Shown: positions 22,925-30,495, counted from the first letter of the stretch. The stretch is 32,651 nucleotides of DNA from Diplocloster agilis (GCF_019042275.1 NZ_JAHQCW010000056.1:1-32651); one strand, 5' to 3'. Program-made: numbers and translations. The notes: generated by a model from the letters alone, not told the origin.

Positions 22925-22954
22925 AAATCTCCGTTTAGTGAACTACTGTTCGCC
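22925..22954. promoter_or_regulatory. Operator-like dyad B in a repeated 30-bp leader
   Basis: The plus strand carries AAATCTCCGTTTAG followed by the dyad GTGAAC-TACT-GTTCGC; its core GAAC-N4-GTTC (22940-22951) also resembles a LexA box. It overlaps the TAG of the Xre gene at 22943 and lies just before the start of the 70-residue gene. Confidence 0.6.
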
Positions 22955-23134
22955 AATAGTAAACGATATTCCCAGCGCTTTAAGAACCTTGTCAGCGCTC
23001 TCTAAGTTCATATGCTTAGTTCCTTTTTCCCAATAATTTATGGCTCTTTTAGTAACCCCGGCAGCATCTGCCAACTTTTGTTGTGAAATCCCCTGTTTCC
23101 TTCGCTCTGCTTTTACAATTTCTCCTAAATTCAT
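22943..23134 (-). CDS. Small Xre-family regulator
   Basis: 63 residues from the ATG 9 bp after AAGGAG; an upstream TTG has no better site. Helix-turn-helix_3 domain: EIVKAERRKQGISQQKLADA AGVTKRAINYWEKGTKH, ending LKALGISFTIGEQ. It resembles the Xre protein at 22480 in length, ending and in the dyad at its stop, so the two may be old duplicates that diverged. A GAACGTACGTTC dyad lies 45 bp before its start, in the region shared with the divergent basic-protein gene. Confidence 0.87.
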   Translation of the reverse strand: MNLGEIVKAERRKQGISQQKLADAAGVTKRAINYWEKGTKHMNLESADKVLKALGISFTIGEQ

Positions 23135-23136
23135 GC

Positions 23137-23167
23137 TTGACAACTCCTTTCTTGCATGTAATACTAT
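23137..23167 (+). promoter_or_regulatory. Possible promoter for the 43-residue basic protein
   Basis: TTGACA (23137-23142) and TACTAT (23162-23167) are 19 bp apart, two more than ideal. The dyad at 23179-23190 would cover the start of transcription. Confidence 0.4.
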
Positions 23168-23178
23168 ATGTGGGTGTG

Positions 23179-23190
23179 GAACGTACGTTC
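23179..23190. promoter_or_regulatory. Perfect LexA-like dyad GAACGTACGTTC
   Basis: A 12-bp perfect palindrome between two divergent genes. It matches the core of the Bacillus-type LexA box (GAAC-N4-GTTC with the purine/pyrimidine preferences of the middle). It could be read by LexA, by the phage LexA domain or by an Xre protein, and could control both the Xre gene and the basic-protein gene. Confidence 0.65.
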
Positions 23191-23242
23191 ACCACTCTAT
23201 GTTGTAGGGAGGATTCAAATATTATGAGAAAGGAGGAAATTT

Positions 23243-23374
23243 ATGGGACGTACAATGCGGATTCGGGTTACTTCAACCGCACGGCCTACCAGCAATGGTA
23301 ACGTGCAAGTACGTACTTCGGTGAGTAATGGACATTCGACCAAAACTTCAACCAAAACTATCCGGGTAAGATAG
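23243..23374 (+). CDS. 43-residue strongly basic protein in its own transcription unit
   Basis: The frame starts MGRTMRIRVTSTARPTSNGN and ends in TKTIRVR. It has seven Arg, two Lys, one His, many Thr/Ser and no acidic residue. It follows an excellent AAAGGAGG site and is closed by a strong terminator 12 bp after its stop. It is the only plus-strand gene in the early region, divergent from an Xre gene across a LexA-like dyad. No family is recognised. The charge suggests nucleic-acid binding or an anti-termination or inhibitor peptide; this is inference. Confidence 0.72.
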   Translation: MGRTMRIRVTSTARPTSNGNVQVRTSVSNGHSTKTSTKTIRVR

Positions 23375-23385
23375 GTGTAGGCGTG

Positions 23386-23423
23386 GGCTACTTTCAGACG
23401 GTAATCTGGTAAGTAGCCTTTTT
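23386..23423 (+). terminator. Strong terminator of the basic-protein gene
   Basis: GGCTACTT (23386-23393) pairs with AAGTAGCC (23411-23418), with a further CAGA/TCTG inside, followed by TTTTTCG. It supports a short plus-strand transcript of about 240 bases. Confidence 0.9.
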
Positions 23424-23457
23424 CGTCCCATTTTCCTCCTTTATCATTCGCTAAATT

Positions 23458-23631
23458 TCAGTTTTGCGGAGGTAGTCCGACCACATGGCCGCTTTCTATT
23501 TCCTCCGTAGTCACCAAATCTCTTTTATCAACCGGACAATTCTGGATATGTTTAAACACACAATCTGTACACACTCCATTGCATTGCTCCAACATCATTT
23601 CTTTTTCAAACTCTGTACAAATAATTAGCAC
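23458..23631 (-). CDS. Unknown Cys-rich 57-residue protein
   Basis: The frame starts with GTG behind GGAGGTG and begins MLIICTEFEKEMMLEQCNGV. Cysteines at 5, 17, 21, 24 and 32 (CNGVCTDC ... NCP) could bind zinc or an iron-sulphur cluster. It ends HVVGLPPQN. No family recognised. It precedes the regulatory block in the early operon. Confidence 0.7.
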   Translation of the reverse strand: MLIICTEFEKEMMLEQCNGVCTDCVFKHIQNCPVDKRDLVTTEEIESGHVVGLPPQN

Positions 23632-23652
23632 CTAATCACCTCCAAATCCTAA

Positions 23653-23979
23653 TTAATCACGTTCCAACCGTAAAGTGATATAATGTCCATCACCATCTAT
23701 TCTCACAATACTGTAATCTTCAAGATTACCATTAGCATTTATTTTGATAATATCTCCCAGATGATAGTATTGTTTATAGGTATCTAATCTCACAAAATGC
23801 TCCTCAAAAACCTTATCTGGAATGAAAATCAAGATACCCTCATACTTGATGGATGTATACCCATGTGGTACAGAATAATATGGCGCAATTTCAAATTCCG
23901 TACCAACTTCATTAATCATCAATTCGTTTATGGATAATTCATTTGTCATTACCCACTTTTCACCTTCATTTCCGTACAT
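23653..23979 (-). CDS. Unknown 108-residue protein
   Basis: 108 residues behind AAAGGTG. Acidic N-terminus, then strands (FEIAPYYSVPHGYTSIKYEG, GDGHYITLRLERD). No transmembrane segment or known motif. It follows the methyltransferase genes in the early operon. Confidence 0.7.
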   Translation of the reverse strand: MYGNEGEKWVMTNELSINELMINEVGTEFEIAPYYSVPHGYTSIKYEGILIFIPDKVFEEHFVRLDTYKQYYHLGDIIKINANGNLEDYSIVRIDGDGHYITLRLERD

Positions 23980-24010
23980 AAAACACCTTCTTTCTTACCT
24001 AAACCCTAAT

Positions 24011-24802
24011 TTAATATGAATAAGCCAGCATATAATCACTTATCCGTTTCTCTGCTACGCCAAAATATTTTTTATCTTTTTCAAAACCTATAAAATTTCG
24101 ATAAGTTTCCATACAAGCTATTGCAGTTGTTCCGCTCCCGATGCAATTATCTAGCACAAGATCATCCTCATTCGTGTATGTCTTGATCAGGTATTTAAAA
24201 AGCTCAACAGGCTTTTGCGTTGGATGGAGTGATTTTTGTTTCATTAACCCGTTTGATACGGTGATAATACTTTTTGGATACCGTTCTGTACTATCATAAT
24301 TCGCGCCGTTTTCCTGCGCCCCGTAACATCCCATACCGACTTCATCCCTGGTTACTATTTGCCCTTTTGATACTTTTCTCGCATGACCCATTGTCTTTAT
24401 TGGGTTATATACAGGCGGTTTCTTATAAAAAACAAGTATATTCTCATGATATTTCATTGGCATTTTCTTAGCATTTAAATGGCCGGAAGGTTGTGTTTTT
24501 TCATAAATCCACTCGTACCTAAACATTAAAAGATTGCTATTTACTAATAAGCTTGTAAATGGTTGTGTACCGAAAAGGACTATCGCACCATTATCCTTTA
24601 TGACCCTTTTATATTCCCTCCATAGTGGATCAAAAGGAATCACAACATCCCATCTACATTGTGTCGATCCATATGGTAGATCGCAAAGTATCATATCTAT
24701 GGATCCGTCGTCTATTTTTTTCATGCCCTCCAGGCAATCTTCGTTATAAATTTTATTTATTTCTAACATTCCGACCTGTAGTAACTTTATATTATTACTC
24801 AC
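24011..24802 (-). CDS. DNA methyltransferase (N6-adenine or N4-cytosine type)
   Basis: 263 residues. Motif IV is DLPYG (41-45, a DPPY variant) and motif I comes late, LDNCIGSGTTAIA (about 217-229), so the order IV-target region-I is that of beta-class enzymes. SLHPTQKPVELFKYLIKTYT is the usual motif X region. The start overlaps the previous methyltransferase by 4 bp (ATGA). No restriction enzyme is nearby, so it is a solitary phage enzyme, probably protecting the phage genome. The target sequence cannot be read from here. Confidence 0.9.
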   Translation of the reverse strand: MSNNIKLLQVGMLEINKIYNEDCLEGMKKIDDGSIDMILCDLPYGSTQCRWDVVIPFDPLWREYKRVIKDNGAIVLFGTQPFTSLLVNSNLLMFRYEWIYEKTQPSGHLNAKKMPMKYHENILVFYKKPPVYNPIKTMGHARKVSKGQIVTRDEVGMGCYGAQENGANYDSTERYPKSIITVSNGLMKQKSLHPTQKPVELFKYLIKTYTNEDDLVLDNCIGSGTTAIACMETYRNFIGFEKDKKYFGVAEKRISDYMLAYSY

Positions 24803-25602
24803 TTTGGCATCACCCCAGGAAAGCTTTCAAAACCTATTTGATCGTCAACATAAGATAACATTTCGTCTTTTGCCCGTCTATAAAACTCCTTTGATATTTC
24901 AAAACCATAGCTATTCCGGTTCAATTCCATACACGCACGGAGTGTTGTACCACTTCCCGCGCATGGATCGATAACCACGTCTCCTTCGTCTGTAAAGATT
25001 TCGATCAGCCGTTTAAGAAGCGTTACTGGTTTCTGTGCCGGATGAATCTTAGGATAATTTTTTGTACTGTCACGTTTCCACTCAAACCAGTTGAAAATCA
25101 TCTTCCCATTATTCCGAAATTTCGGAAGTTTTTCTCTGTATAGCACAAGGGCATATTCAGTTGCTCCACATATTCTCATGTTTGCCTTCAGTACCTGAGG
25201 GCTATAGTTCTTACAGAATATCAATGGAATATTATGCTTAAATCCATACTTTTCAGCATATTGTATTACCATCGGCATCTGTTCAAAAGAACAAAAAACA
25301 ATCATACATGGTGCATCTGATGATTTCCCCCTTCCATTGCTCTTCTTAGGTTCTTTTTTTAGTAGTCGGTTGCAAAAGTGGAAATACTCGGCAATATTGA
25401 AGTTGAAATCTGTATTAAATGCTGCCTTTCCTGCCAGATTACTTTCTCCATTTTTATTGTCGCCGCCTTTATACCACATAGGGTTACTTCCGTAAAAATT
25501 ATTACCTATATTGTATGGAATATCTGCAATGACAAGTTGCGCTTTTGGTATTCCATACCGTTTAAAATTTTGAAAATTATCGTTGTATAATTCTGTTTTC
25601 AT
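24799..25602 (-). CDS. Second DNA methyltransferase
   Basis: 267 residues. Motif IV DIPYN (27-31), PAQKPVTLLKRLIEIF as the motif X region and motif I VIDPCAGSGTTLRA (about 210-223): again beta-class order. The middle target region (about 40-160) differs fully from that of its neighbour, so the two should modify different sites. The ribosome binding site before the ATG is weak. It is fused to its neighbour by a 4-bp overlap. Confidence 0.9.
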   Translation of the reverse strand: MKTELYNDNFQNFKRYGIPKAQLVIADIPYNIGNNFYGSNPMWYKGGDNKNGESNLAGKAAFNTDFNFNIAEYFHFCNRLLKKEPKKSNGRGKSSDAPCMIVFCSFEQMPMVIQYAEKYGFKHNIPLIFCKNYSPQVLKANMRICGATEYALVLYREKLPKFRNNGKMIFNWFEWKRDSTKNYPKIHPAQKPVTLLKRLIEIFTDEGDVVIDPCAGSGTTLRACMELNRNSYGFEISKEFYRRAKDEMLSYVDDQIGFESFPGVMPK

Positions 25603-25673
25603 TTTTCGAAAGGAGCCAGGATCCTGTTACGGTGGCCACCGCTCCGGCCTCCTTTCTTACTTAAATATTGGTT

Positions 25674-26372
25674 TTATTCACAAACTAACCGTTCAAATTC
25701 GATCACCCAGACCCAGGGATTCGCATCCCATCCGTACAGCGGCAGGTCCTTCTTTTTTACGGTGTTGTTCCAAATTTTTATAAATTCATCTTTGTTCCCT
25801 GCACACTCTGGCACTGGAGTCATGCATGTACACCTTGCCCCTTCCAGATATGCCTCTTGCGGTGTGATATCCTGCAACGGCTCTACCCGCACCTCCGTCA
25901 CCCGCAGGAATAACCGGGCTGCTTCCTTCGGCATGTGGATAGATGGATGCCATTTCAATCCATCCGCTTTTCTGTGTAGGGCCGTTCCTCCGGTAATCAC
26001 TGGTATTTGGACTTCTTCCCCATCAGCACGATAAAAATATTTGCCGTATTGGTGATAGTAATTCCGCCACCATGTTTCCCGTACATACAGGATATCTCCA
26101 GGGCGATACGGCGGTTTAGGTTCTATGTAAGCCCGTAACCTGTGCCATGATCCACCATCTTGTTTTTGACCATATGTTTCCCCTTCTATATCTTTTTGGA
26201 TCTCTATAAGCCGGCTTCCGTATTTGTCGGTCTTCATTTTCAGTTCCGTATTGCTGTATTTTTTCTTGACTACGCGTCGTGTTGATGTTTTTTGATCGTC
26301 CAAGGTTGCCCGAACCATGTCCGTGTTAAACAGGATAGGTTTGGCAATCTGCAACAGATCCGATCTTTTCAT
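25674..26372 (-). CDS. ASCH-like phage protein
   Basis: 232 residues. It has the pattern of a family common in phages: KPILFNTDMVRATLDDQKTS TRRVVK, then YRPGDILYVRETWWRNY, LKWHPSIHMPKEAARLFLRV and DANPWVWVIEFERL. This corresponds to an ASCH-type (PUA-like) fold that may bind RNA or modified bases. The true function is unknown. It lies between the DnaC-like gene and the methyltransferase genes. Confidence 0.78.
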   Translation of the reverse strand: MKRSDLLQIAKPILFNTDMVRATLDDQKTSTRRVVKKKYSNTELKMKTDKYGSRLIEIQKDIEGETYGQKQDGGSWHRLRAYIEPKPPYRPGDILYVRETWWRNYYHQYGKYFYRADGEEVQIPVITGGTALHRKADGLKWHPSIHMPKEAARLFLRVTEVRVEPLQDITPQEAYLEGARCTCMTPVPECAGNKDEFIKIWNNTVKKKDLPLYGWDANPWVWVIEFERLVCE

Positions 26373-26389
26373 TGGCTTTCCTCCTTAAA

Positions 26390-27220
26390 TCATTGTTTAG
26401 CAAGCATTCCGAGCATCTGCGCATTATTGTTCTTGCTGATTATTTTTCTTATCGATTCTTCCGGGAAAGCGATCTTAAGCATCTTTTCACCGATCCGATC
26501 CGTGATCCGGTCATCATACTCAAGATTTTCAAACGGGATATTGCTCGTCAGGATTGTTACCCTGTTATTGATATATCGCTCGTTTAAAACCTGGAAGAAT
26601 TTACTATTAATCCATGCCGTCAGTTGCTCCATCCCAAAATCATCAATTATCAATACCTCCGCGGTGGAAAGCGCATCCAGTAACCTGCTTTCGCTCTTCT
26701 TTTCTTTATCGTCCCAGGTGTTTTTAATTTCCTGAATAATGTTCAAGGATGTCGAAAATTTAACCTGTACCCCTTTTTCCCGCATGAGATAATTTGCGAT
26801 GCTTGCCGCCATCCGGGTCTTACCGGATCCTTTCGCATTTGACCACATATATAGCCCTATTCCGCGTCCCTGCATTTGGGAAAAATTATCCAGATACGTC
26901 TTAATGACCTGACAAGCACCTTTAATTTTGTCGCGGCTCTCCGGTATTTGGTAAATATCGGTTCGGAATGTTTTGAGATCCATCTCCCGGAATGCCTCCG
27001 GCAGAGCTGCGAATCTTAAGCGCCGGTCCATGATTGTCTTATCCCTGCACTTACACGGTGTCACGGAATTTGTTTTTTTATCCAGTATCCAGGTTGTTCC
27101 TTGGCAATCAGGGCAAACGTCAGAATCCTTCGAATCCGTCTCCGGTGACTCCTGCGGCGATTGCCTGTGAGACAAGGTCGTCCGGATCTGGTTCAGGGTC
27201 CGGTCCAGTTCTGTTTCCAT
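26390..27220 (-). CDS. DnaC/IstB-like helicase loader
   Basis: 276 residues behind AAAGGAGG. Residues 36-58 hold a zinc site (CPDCQG ... CKC: C36, C39, C56, C58). The AAA+ part has Walker A SNAKGSGKT (127-135), Walker B VLIIDDFG (189-196) and a sensor region (VTILTSNIPF). It would load the host replicative helicase at the phage origin. Its first 101 bp overlap the 3' end of the initiator gene in another frame; the strong ribosome binding site makes this overlap real. Confidence 0.92.
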   Translation of the reverse strand: METELDRTLNQIRTTLSHRQSPQESPETDSKDSDVCPDCQGTTWILDKKTNSVTPCKCRDKTIMDRRLRFAALPEAFREMDLKTFRTDIYQIPESRDKIKGACQVIKTYLDNFSQMQGRGIGLYMWSNAKGSGKTRMAASIANYLMREKGVQVKFSTSLNIIQEIKNTWDDKEKKSESRLLDALSTAEVLIIDDFGMEQLTAWINSKFFQVLNERYINNRVTILTSNIPFENLEYDDRITDRIGEKMLKIAFPEESIRKIISKNNNAQMLGMLAKQ

Positions 27221-27896
27221 CGGTCATTCCTCCTTTCAAGAAATCTTCAAACGGAAGAGCATCACTCAAAAATGTGCTACCGTGCTTTATATACTTCTGC
27301 TCCGTCCGGTTTCGCTTGCATTCAGCAGCATATTTCTCAGCAGCTTCGAAAAGCTGGGCCTCTGAAAAACCGTCTCTCAATCGGGCCTGGTACTTTTTGT
27401 AGCAGTTTCCCTTCTCGACTTTTCTCGGATACACTCGCCAGAATTCTGCGAAACCGGGGGAATATATATTCTCTTTCTTACATTCTTTAGTTCTTTCTTT
27501 CTTGTTTGTGGTCACTTGCTGGTCATCTGCTGGTCGTTTGCTGGTCATTTGTTGTCCGCCTTGCTGGTCATTTTTTTGATACATGTTCCAGTTAAGTATT
27601 GTAATTAGGCTATTTTTGTTGCTTGTCTGCTGGTCAATCTGCTGGTCATTTTTGAACGCACTTAAAATCCTTTTTACCTTACTTTCGTTCACGGATAGAT
27701 CAGATGCTATTTTCATTCTTCCCGTTATAAGCTGCCCAGGCTTCAATACTATTTTATGTCCTCTAAAATTTGCCGGTATCTCATCGTGAGTAGCTTTCAA
27801 AAGTAGATATATCCATACAGCAAGGTAGTCCGCATCCTTGCATGCTACTGGGTTCTCTAAGGTTTTACGGTGCAGCTTGATCCATCCGTCCGACAT
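27120..27896 (-). CDS. Phage replication initiator (replisome organiser)
   Basis: 258 residues. Residues 1-80 are a winged helix DNA-binding domain: MSDGWIKLHRKTLENPVACK, VWIYLLLKATHDE, KIASDLSVNESKVKRILSAF. Residues 83-129 are a Gln-rich linker full of DQQ units, encoded by an iteron array. Residues about 145-215 (FAEFWRVYPRKVEKGNCYKK ... GSTFLSDALPFEDFL) are the C-terminal domain that recruits the loader. This is the lambda O plan: the origin lies inside the initiator gene. The next gene is the loader, as in lambda. Confidence 0.9.
   Translation of the reverse strand: MSDGWIKLHRKTLENPVACKDADYLAVWIYLLLKATHDEIPANFRGHKIVLKPGQLITGRMKIASDLSVNESKVKRILSAFKNDQQIDQQTSNKNSLITILNWNMYQKNDQQGGQQMTSKRPADDQQVTTNKKERTKECKKENIYSPGFAEFWRVYPRKVEKGNCYKKYQARLRDGFSEAQLFEAAEKYAAECKRNRTEQKYIKHGSTFLSDALPFEDFLKGGMTDGNRTGPDPEPDPDDLVSQAIAAGVTGDGFEGF
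27507..27648. repeat. Iteron array, probable replication origin
   Basis: GCTGGTCA or a one-base variant recurs at about 27518, 27529, 27540 and 27563, then 27629 and 27641, with a half copy (GTGGTCA) at 27509. The spacing is 11 or 22 bp on the left and 12 bp on the right. Between lies an AT-rich stretch (27571-27620) suitable for unwinding. It is inside the initiator gene, where each copy encodes D-Q-Q. Confidence 0.75.
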
Positions 27897-28234
27897 TGCT
27901 GTTCACCTTCCAATTCTTGTCCCGCCTGCCACTCTCGATAGATTTCTATAAAATATTCCAATGGCATTGATGCCAACCATTCGCATCGATTTTTACGGTG
28001 CATAACGACCGGTAGTTCATTCTGGCAGGCATCATGTCTGGATTGTTCTATAGCATCGTATAAATTTAGCTTTTCGACTCGTTTACATTCAATATGGATT
28101 CCCGGAAGCCCTACTACATCGGCCGATCCGTCCGCCCCGCAGTATTGCTGTCCACGCCGGCTCTCATATCCATATCCGCGCAGGACCCCTGCAAGCTCCC
28201 GTTCCCCGCGCTTCCCTTTCTCTCTGCTGTCCAT
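27857..28234 (-). CDS. PD-(D/E)XK nuclease, Holliday-junction-resolvase-like
   Basis: 125 residues from the ATG behind GGAGGG; a longer start at 28288 lacks a site. Motifs: GKRGERELA (E11), GSADVVG (D39) and HIECKRVE (E49-x-K51), the E-D-ExK active site of archaeal-type resolvases and related phage nucleases, with the late helix IEQSRHDACQNELPVVMHRK. It probably resolves branched DNA during phage replication or packaging. It overlaps the initiator gene by 40 bp. Confidence 0.85.
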   Translation of the reverse strand: MDSREKGKRGERELAGVLRGYGYESRRGQQYCGADGSADVVGLPGIHIECKRVEKLNLYDAIEQSRHDACQNELPVVMHRKNRCEWLASMPLEYFIEIYREWQAGQELEGEQQCRTDGSSCTVKP

Positions 28235-28331
28235 CTGCCCTCCTTTCCCCCGCCGGCAGGTAATTACCGACGGGATGAACAATGGCATACAATAGTTACG
28301 TTCGTGATATATAATCCTCTTTGGGGAGGTG

Positions 28332-28619
28332 TCATAAGTAAGATTTCCGGAACTCCTTCCGGAATTGTTCCCGGCTGCCTATATGATCCTCGTAGTAGCC
28401 CTGGGCCAGCCGTTTGAACCTCAGGTCCAATTCCCGATTTTGGTGGACTCCGTAGGATGATAGGTTATGCCAGTCCGGCCGGAGTGGGACGAGAAAACCG
28501 TATCGCTCCGATACTTTTCTGTCCGGTCCGCCAAAAACATGGTGTATGGCTATTGTGTTGCTGCCGGTTATGTAGCAGTGCTCCAGATCATCGGTCAGGA
28601 CGCTATACAGCTTTTTCAT
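28332..28619 (-). CDS. Small HNH-like nuclease family protein
   Basis: 95 residues from the ATG of MKKLYSVLTD. Motifs: HCYITGS, IAIHHVFGG (H26-H27), DWHNLSSYGVHQNREL (H51, H59, N61), then RFKRLAQGYYEDHIGSREQF. This matches a phage family next to recombination genes that looks like a compact HNH enzyme (Rap/NinG-like). Only one Cys of the usual zinc pairs remains. Overlaps its neighbour by 17 bp. Confidence 0.75.
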   Translation of the reverse strand: MKKLYSVLTDDLEHCYITGSNTIAIHHVFGGPDRKVSERYGFLVPLRPDWHNLSSYGVHQNRELDLRFKRLAQGYYEDHIGSREQFRKEFRKSYL

Positions 28620-29160
28620 GGTTCGCCTCGTATTTCTGACCCCAGGATGCTTTAATTTGATCAAGTTCATCCGGCGTCATGGTCTCGATATCCAGTGCCT
28701 TGCACTCAGAGATGATTCCATCTATAAGCCGAGCCATCTCCTTTGTGTCATAGGTACTCGAGCCGAAGAAACACTGTAGCTGGATCCCTGTCATGCTGCC
28801 TACTGTAATCTCGCCCAATTCCCGGACAACTCTCCACTCCGCCTTGACCCGCGCAACCACCTGAGGCTGTACGACGATATGTGTAAATACTCCATACCGG
28901 TCAAGCATCTGGATATAAAGATCGTCTTTGTTTGTGTGCAGTATCTCCGCCATTTTTTCGAGTAAAACCCACATGTACGCGTTGGCATCCAGGCTGCGGC
29001 GGTTCCGGTATTTAACCGCAGTCACCTTGAGCTTCCCGACGTTTTTGATCTTTTCGTATTCTGTCAGGGCCTTCCTTGTTTCATTGACAGCAAAAGTGAC
29101 TTTGACTTTTCCGCTTCCGTATTCCTGGGAGATACTTTCAATTTTTCCTGTAAATTCCAT
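28603..29160 (-). CDS. NinB-like recombination protein
   Basis: 185 residues from the ATG 7 bp after AGGTG. Typical: YRNRRSLDANAYMWVLLEKM AEIL, GSSTYDTKEMARLIDGIISE and ALDIETMTPDEL. Proteins of this group replace lambda NinB (Orf), which helps load recombinase onto single-stranded DNA. Its place beside an ERF gene and a resolvase supports a recombination role. Confidence 0.8.
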   Translation of the reverse strand: MEFTGKIESISQEYGSGKVKVTFAVNETRKALTEYEKIKNVGKLKVTAVKYRNRRSLDANAYMWVLLEKMAEILHTNKDDLYIQMLDRYGVFTHIVVQPQVVARVKAEWRVVRELGEITVGSMTGIQLQCFFGSSTYDTKEMARLIDGIISECKALDIETMTPDELDQIKASWGQKYEANHEKAV

Positions 29161-29169
29161 GTACATCAC

Positions 29170-29829
29170 CTACTTAAAAGGCATTTCTTGATCCACAGAT
29201 TCAGGTATGGAAGGATCAATAGTTGTTCCTGATGGTAGTACCGTGGGATAAAACTTAAATCTCTCCAAAGCATCTTTAAACTGTAAATCATTCATTTCTT
29301 CTAGTTTTTTGAGATTGTAATTACCCAGAACAATATTGATACTTATACCCGTTCGTTTGCTCTCATTTTTTATAGTATTCATTTGAGCTTCATCAACGAG
29401 AGGTATTTCCTTATTTTTATTTCCATCGTTGACTTTTTGCTTATTCTGTCCATCTGCGTCTTTTTGGTCATCCAGACAGAACAGTCCGTTCAGCGCATAT
29501 TTCCTAGCATAACTACTTGCGCTCCCGGTTAACTGTGCATCATCCATTTTTGGCCGTGATGCAGTTTCCCGAGCATATGCTACATTTTCAACCGATTCTC
29601 CATTCTCGCAGTCAATCAAGCGTGCGGTAGCTTTAACATAGTACCTATCACCGATCAGGAAAAGATCATCCCCAACCAAAAGGACACATTTCTGCGCTGA
29701 CAGAAGTGGTTTAGCAGCTTCCTGGATGTCTTCGCAGCTTCGGTAATTAAAATCACCAAATCTGTTATATTGGCTTTTTGGTGCTTTTAAGTCTTGCTGG
29801 ATATGTAAAAGCTTTTCATATATAGACAC
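29170..29829 (-). CDS. ERF-family single-strand annealing protein
   Basis: 219 residues. Residues 1-121 are the ERF domain, closing in GSASSYARKYALNGLFCLDD (102-121), the family hallmark. The C-terminus is a flexible linker with an acidic last tail (ESVDQEMPFK) like those that bind single-strand binding proteins. It anneals complementary DNA strands in phage recombination. Confidence 0.92.
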   Translation of the reverse strand: MSIYEKLLHIQQDLKAPKSQYNRFGDFNYRSCEDIQEAAKPLLSAQKCVLLVGDDLFLIGDRYYVKATARLIDCENGESVENVAYARETASRPKMDDAQLTGSASSYARKYALNGLFCLDDQKDADGQNKQKVNDGNKNKEIPLVDEAQMNTIKNESKRTGISINIVLGNYNLKKLEEMNDLQFKDALERFKFYPTVLPSGTTIDPSIPESVDQEMPFK

Positions 29830-29840
29830 TTCTATCCCCC

Positions 29841-30350
29841 CTATTTGATTGTCAGGTGATCTCCCCTGGGTTCCAGGTGTGCCCAGGGTAAATCCTGTTT
29901 TGCCAAAGCTTTCCTGATTGCATCATTATCCGTTTTAGGCGGCTGCGGAATTAAAAACTCTTCCGGTATCTGTGATACGTCTGGAACATCTAATTTAAGC
30001 GGCTGCTTACCGCCGTTTCCGACGATTGCAAAGCTAAATAACTGCGTCCTAAATTTAGTTTTCCCGGTTTCTTTCATCGTTTCATACAGCCGGCGCCTCA
30101 TTCGGTCAATATTGCTCTCCAGCGTTTCCCGGCGACGTTTTAAACGATCCTCCTCTTTTTTTAACGCCTCCATATCGGCTGACAAAAGTTGCATGATTTT
30201 TGCATAACTGTCAGCCTTCTCCTCAATCTCTCCCTCGATCCCCTCGAGAGTATCCAGCACCGTCTGTTCGTCTACTTCCTCGTCATACAGCATATTCATA
30301 AGGGCTTCGTGCTCTTCTTTTAGTTCATACAGCGTACTCATATTCATCAT
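29841..30350 (-). CDS. Siphovirus Gp157-like protein
   Basis: 169 residues. N-terminal helix (MSTLYELKEEHEALMNMLYD), a long coiled coil (about 45-110) rich in Lys, Glu and Arg, and a C-terminal strand part (IPEEFLIPQPPKTDNDAIRK ... GDHLTIK). This is the Gp157 family first named in Streptococcus phages; role unclear, always beside recombination genes. Start could be the first or the third Met; the first is spaced correctly from GGGAG. Confidence 0.85.
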   Translation of the reverse strand: MMNMSTLYELKEEHEALMNMLYDEEVDEQTVLDTLEGIEGEIEEKADSYAKIMQLLSADMEALKKEEDRLKRRRETLESNIDRMRRRLYETMKETGKTKFRTQLFSFAIVGNGGKQPLKLDVPDVSQIPEEFLIPQPPKTDNDAIRKALAKQDLPWAHLEPRGDHLTIK

Positions 30351-30495
30351 CAGTTATTCTCCCTTCGTATGTTCTCAGGTTTACAGCCTGGCGTTTTATG
30401 CTTCGATGGATTCGTTCTGCCTCTTGGCACTCTTCGCATGTCCGGCCTTCTCCCGGATCTAAGCTACATCCGCAAATATCACATGTATATCTCAT
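30325..30495 (-). CDS. Small zinc-ribbon protein (56 residues)
   Basis: The frame starts MRYTCDICGCSLDPGEGRTC and ends EYEYAV. C5, C8, C20 and C23 form a short zinc ribbon, followed by a basic helix (RIHRSIKRQAVNLRTYEG). The ATG follows AAAGGG, and the end overlaps the Gp157 gene start by 26 bp, indicating coupling. Confidence 0.72.
   Translation of the reverse strand: MRYTCDICGCSLDPGEGRTCEECQEAERIHRSIKRQAVNLRTYEGRITDDEYEYAV

Noticed and set aside
27507-27648. Repeats that could be taken for a CRISPR array
   Set aside because: The unit is only about 8-11 bp, spacing is 11-22 bp with no unique spacers, and it lies inside an intact coding frame. Iterons explain it better.
28264-28335. 23-residue minus-strand frame whose ATG overlaps the stop of the HNH-like gene
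   Set aside because: Too short to support, no good ribosome binding site and no recognisable product; coupling alone is weak evidence.
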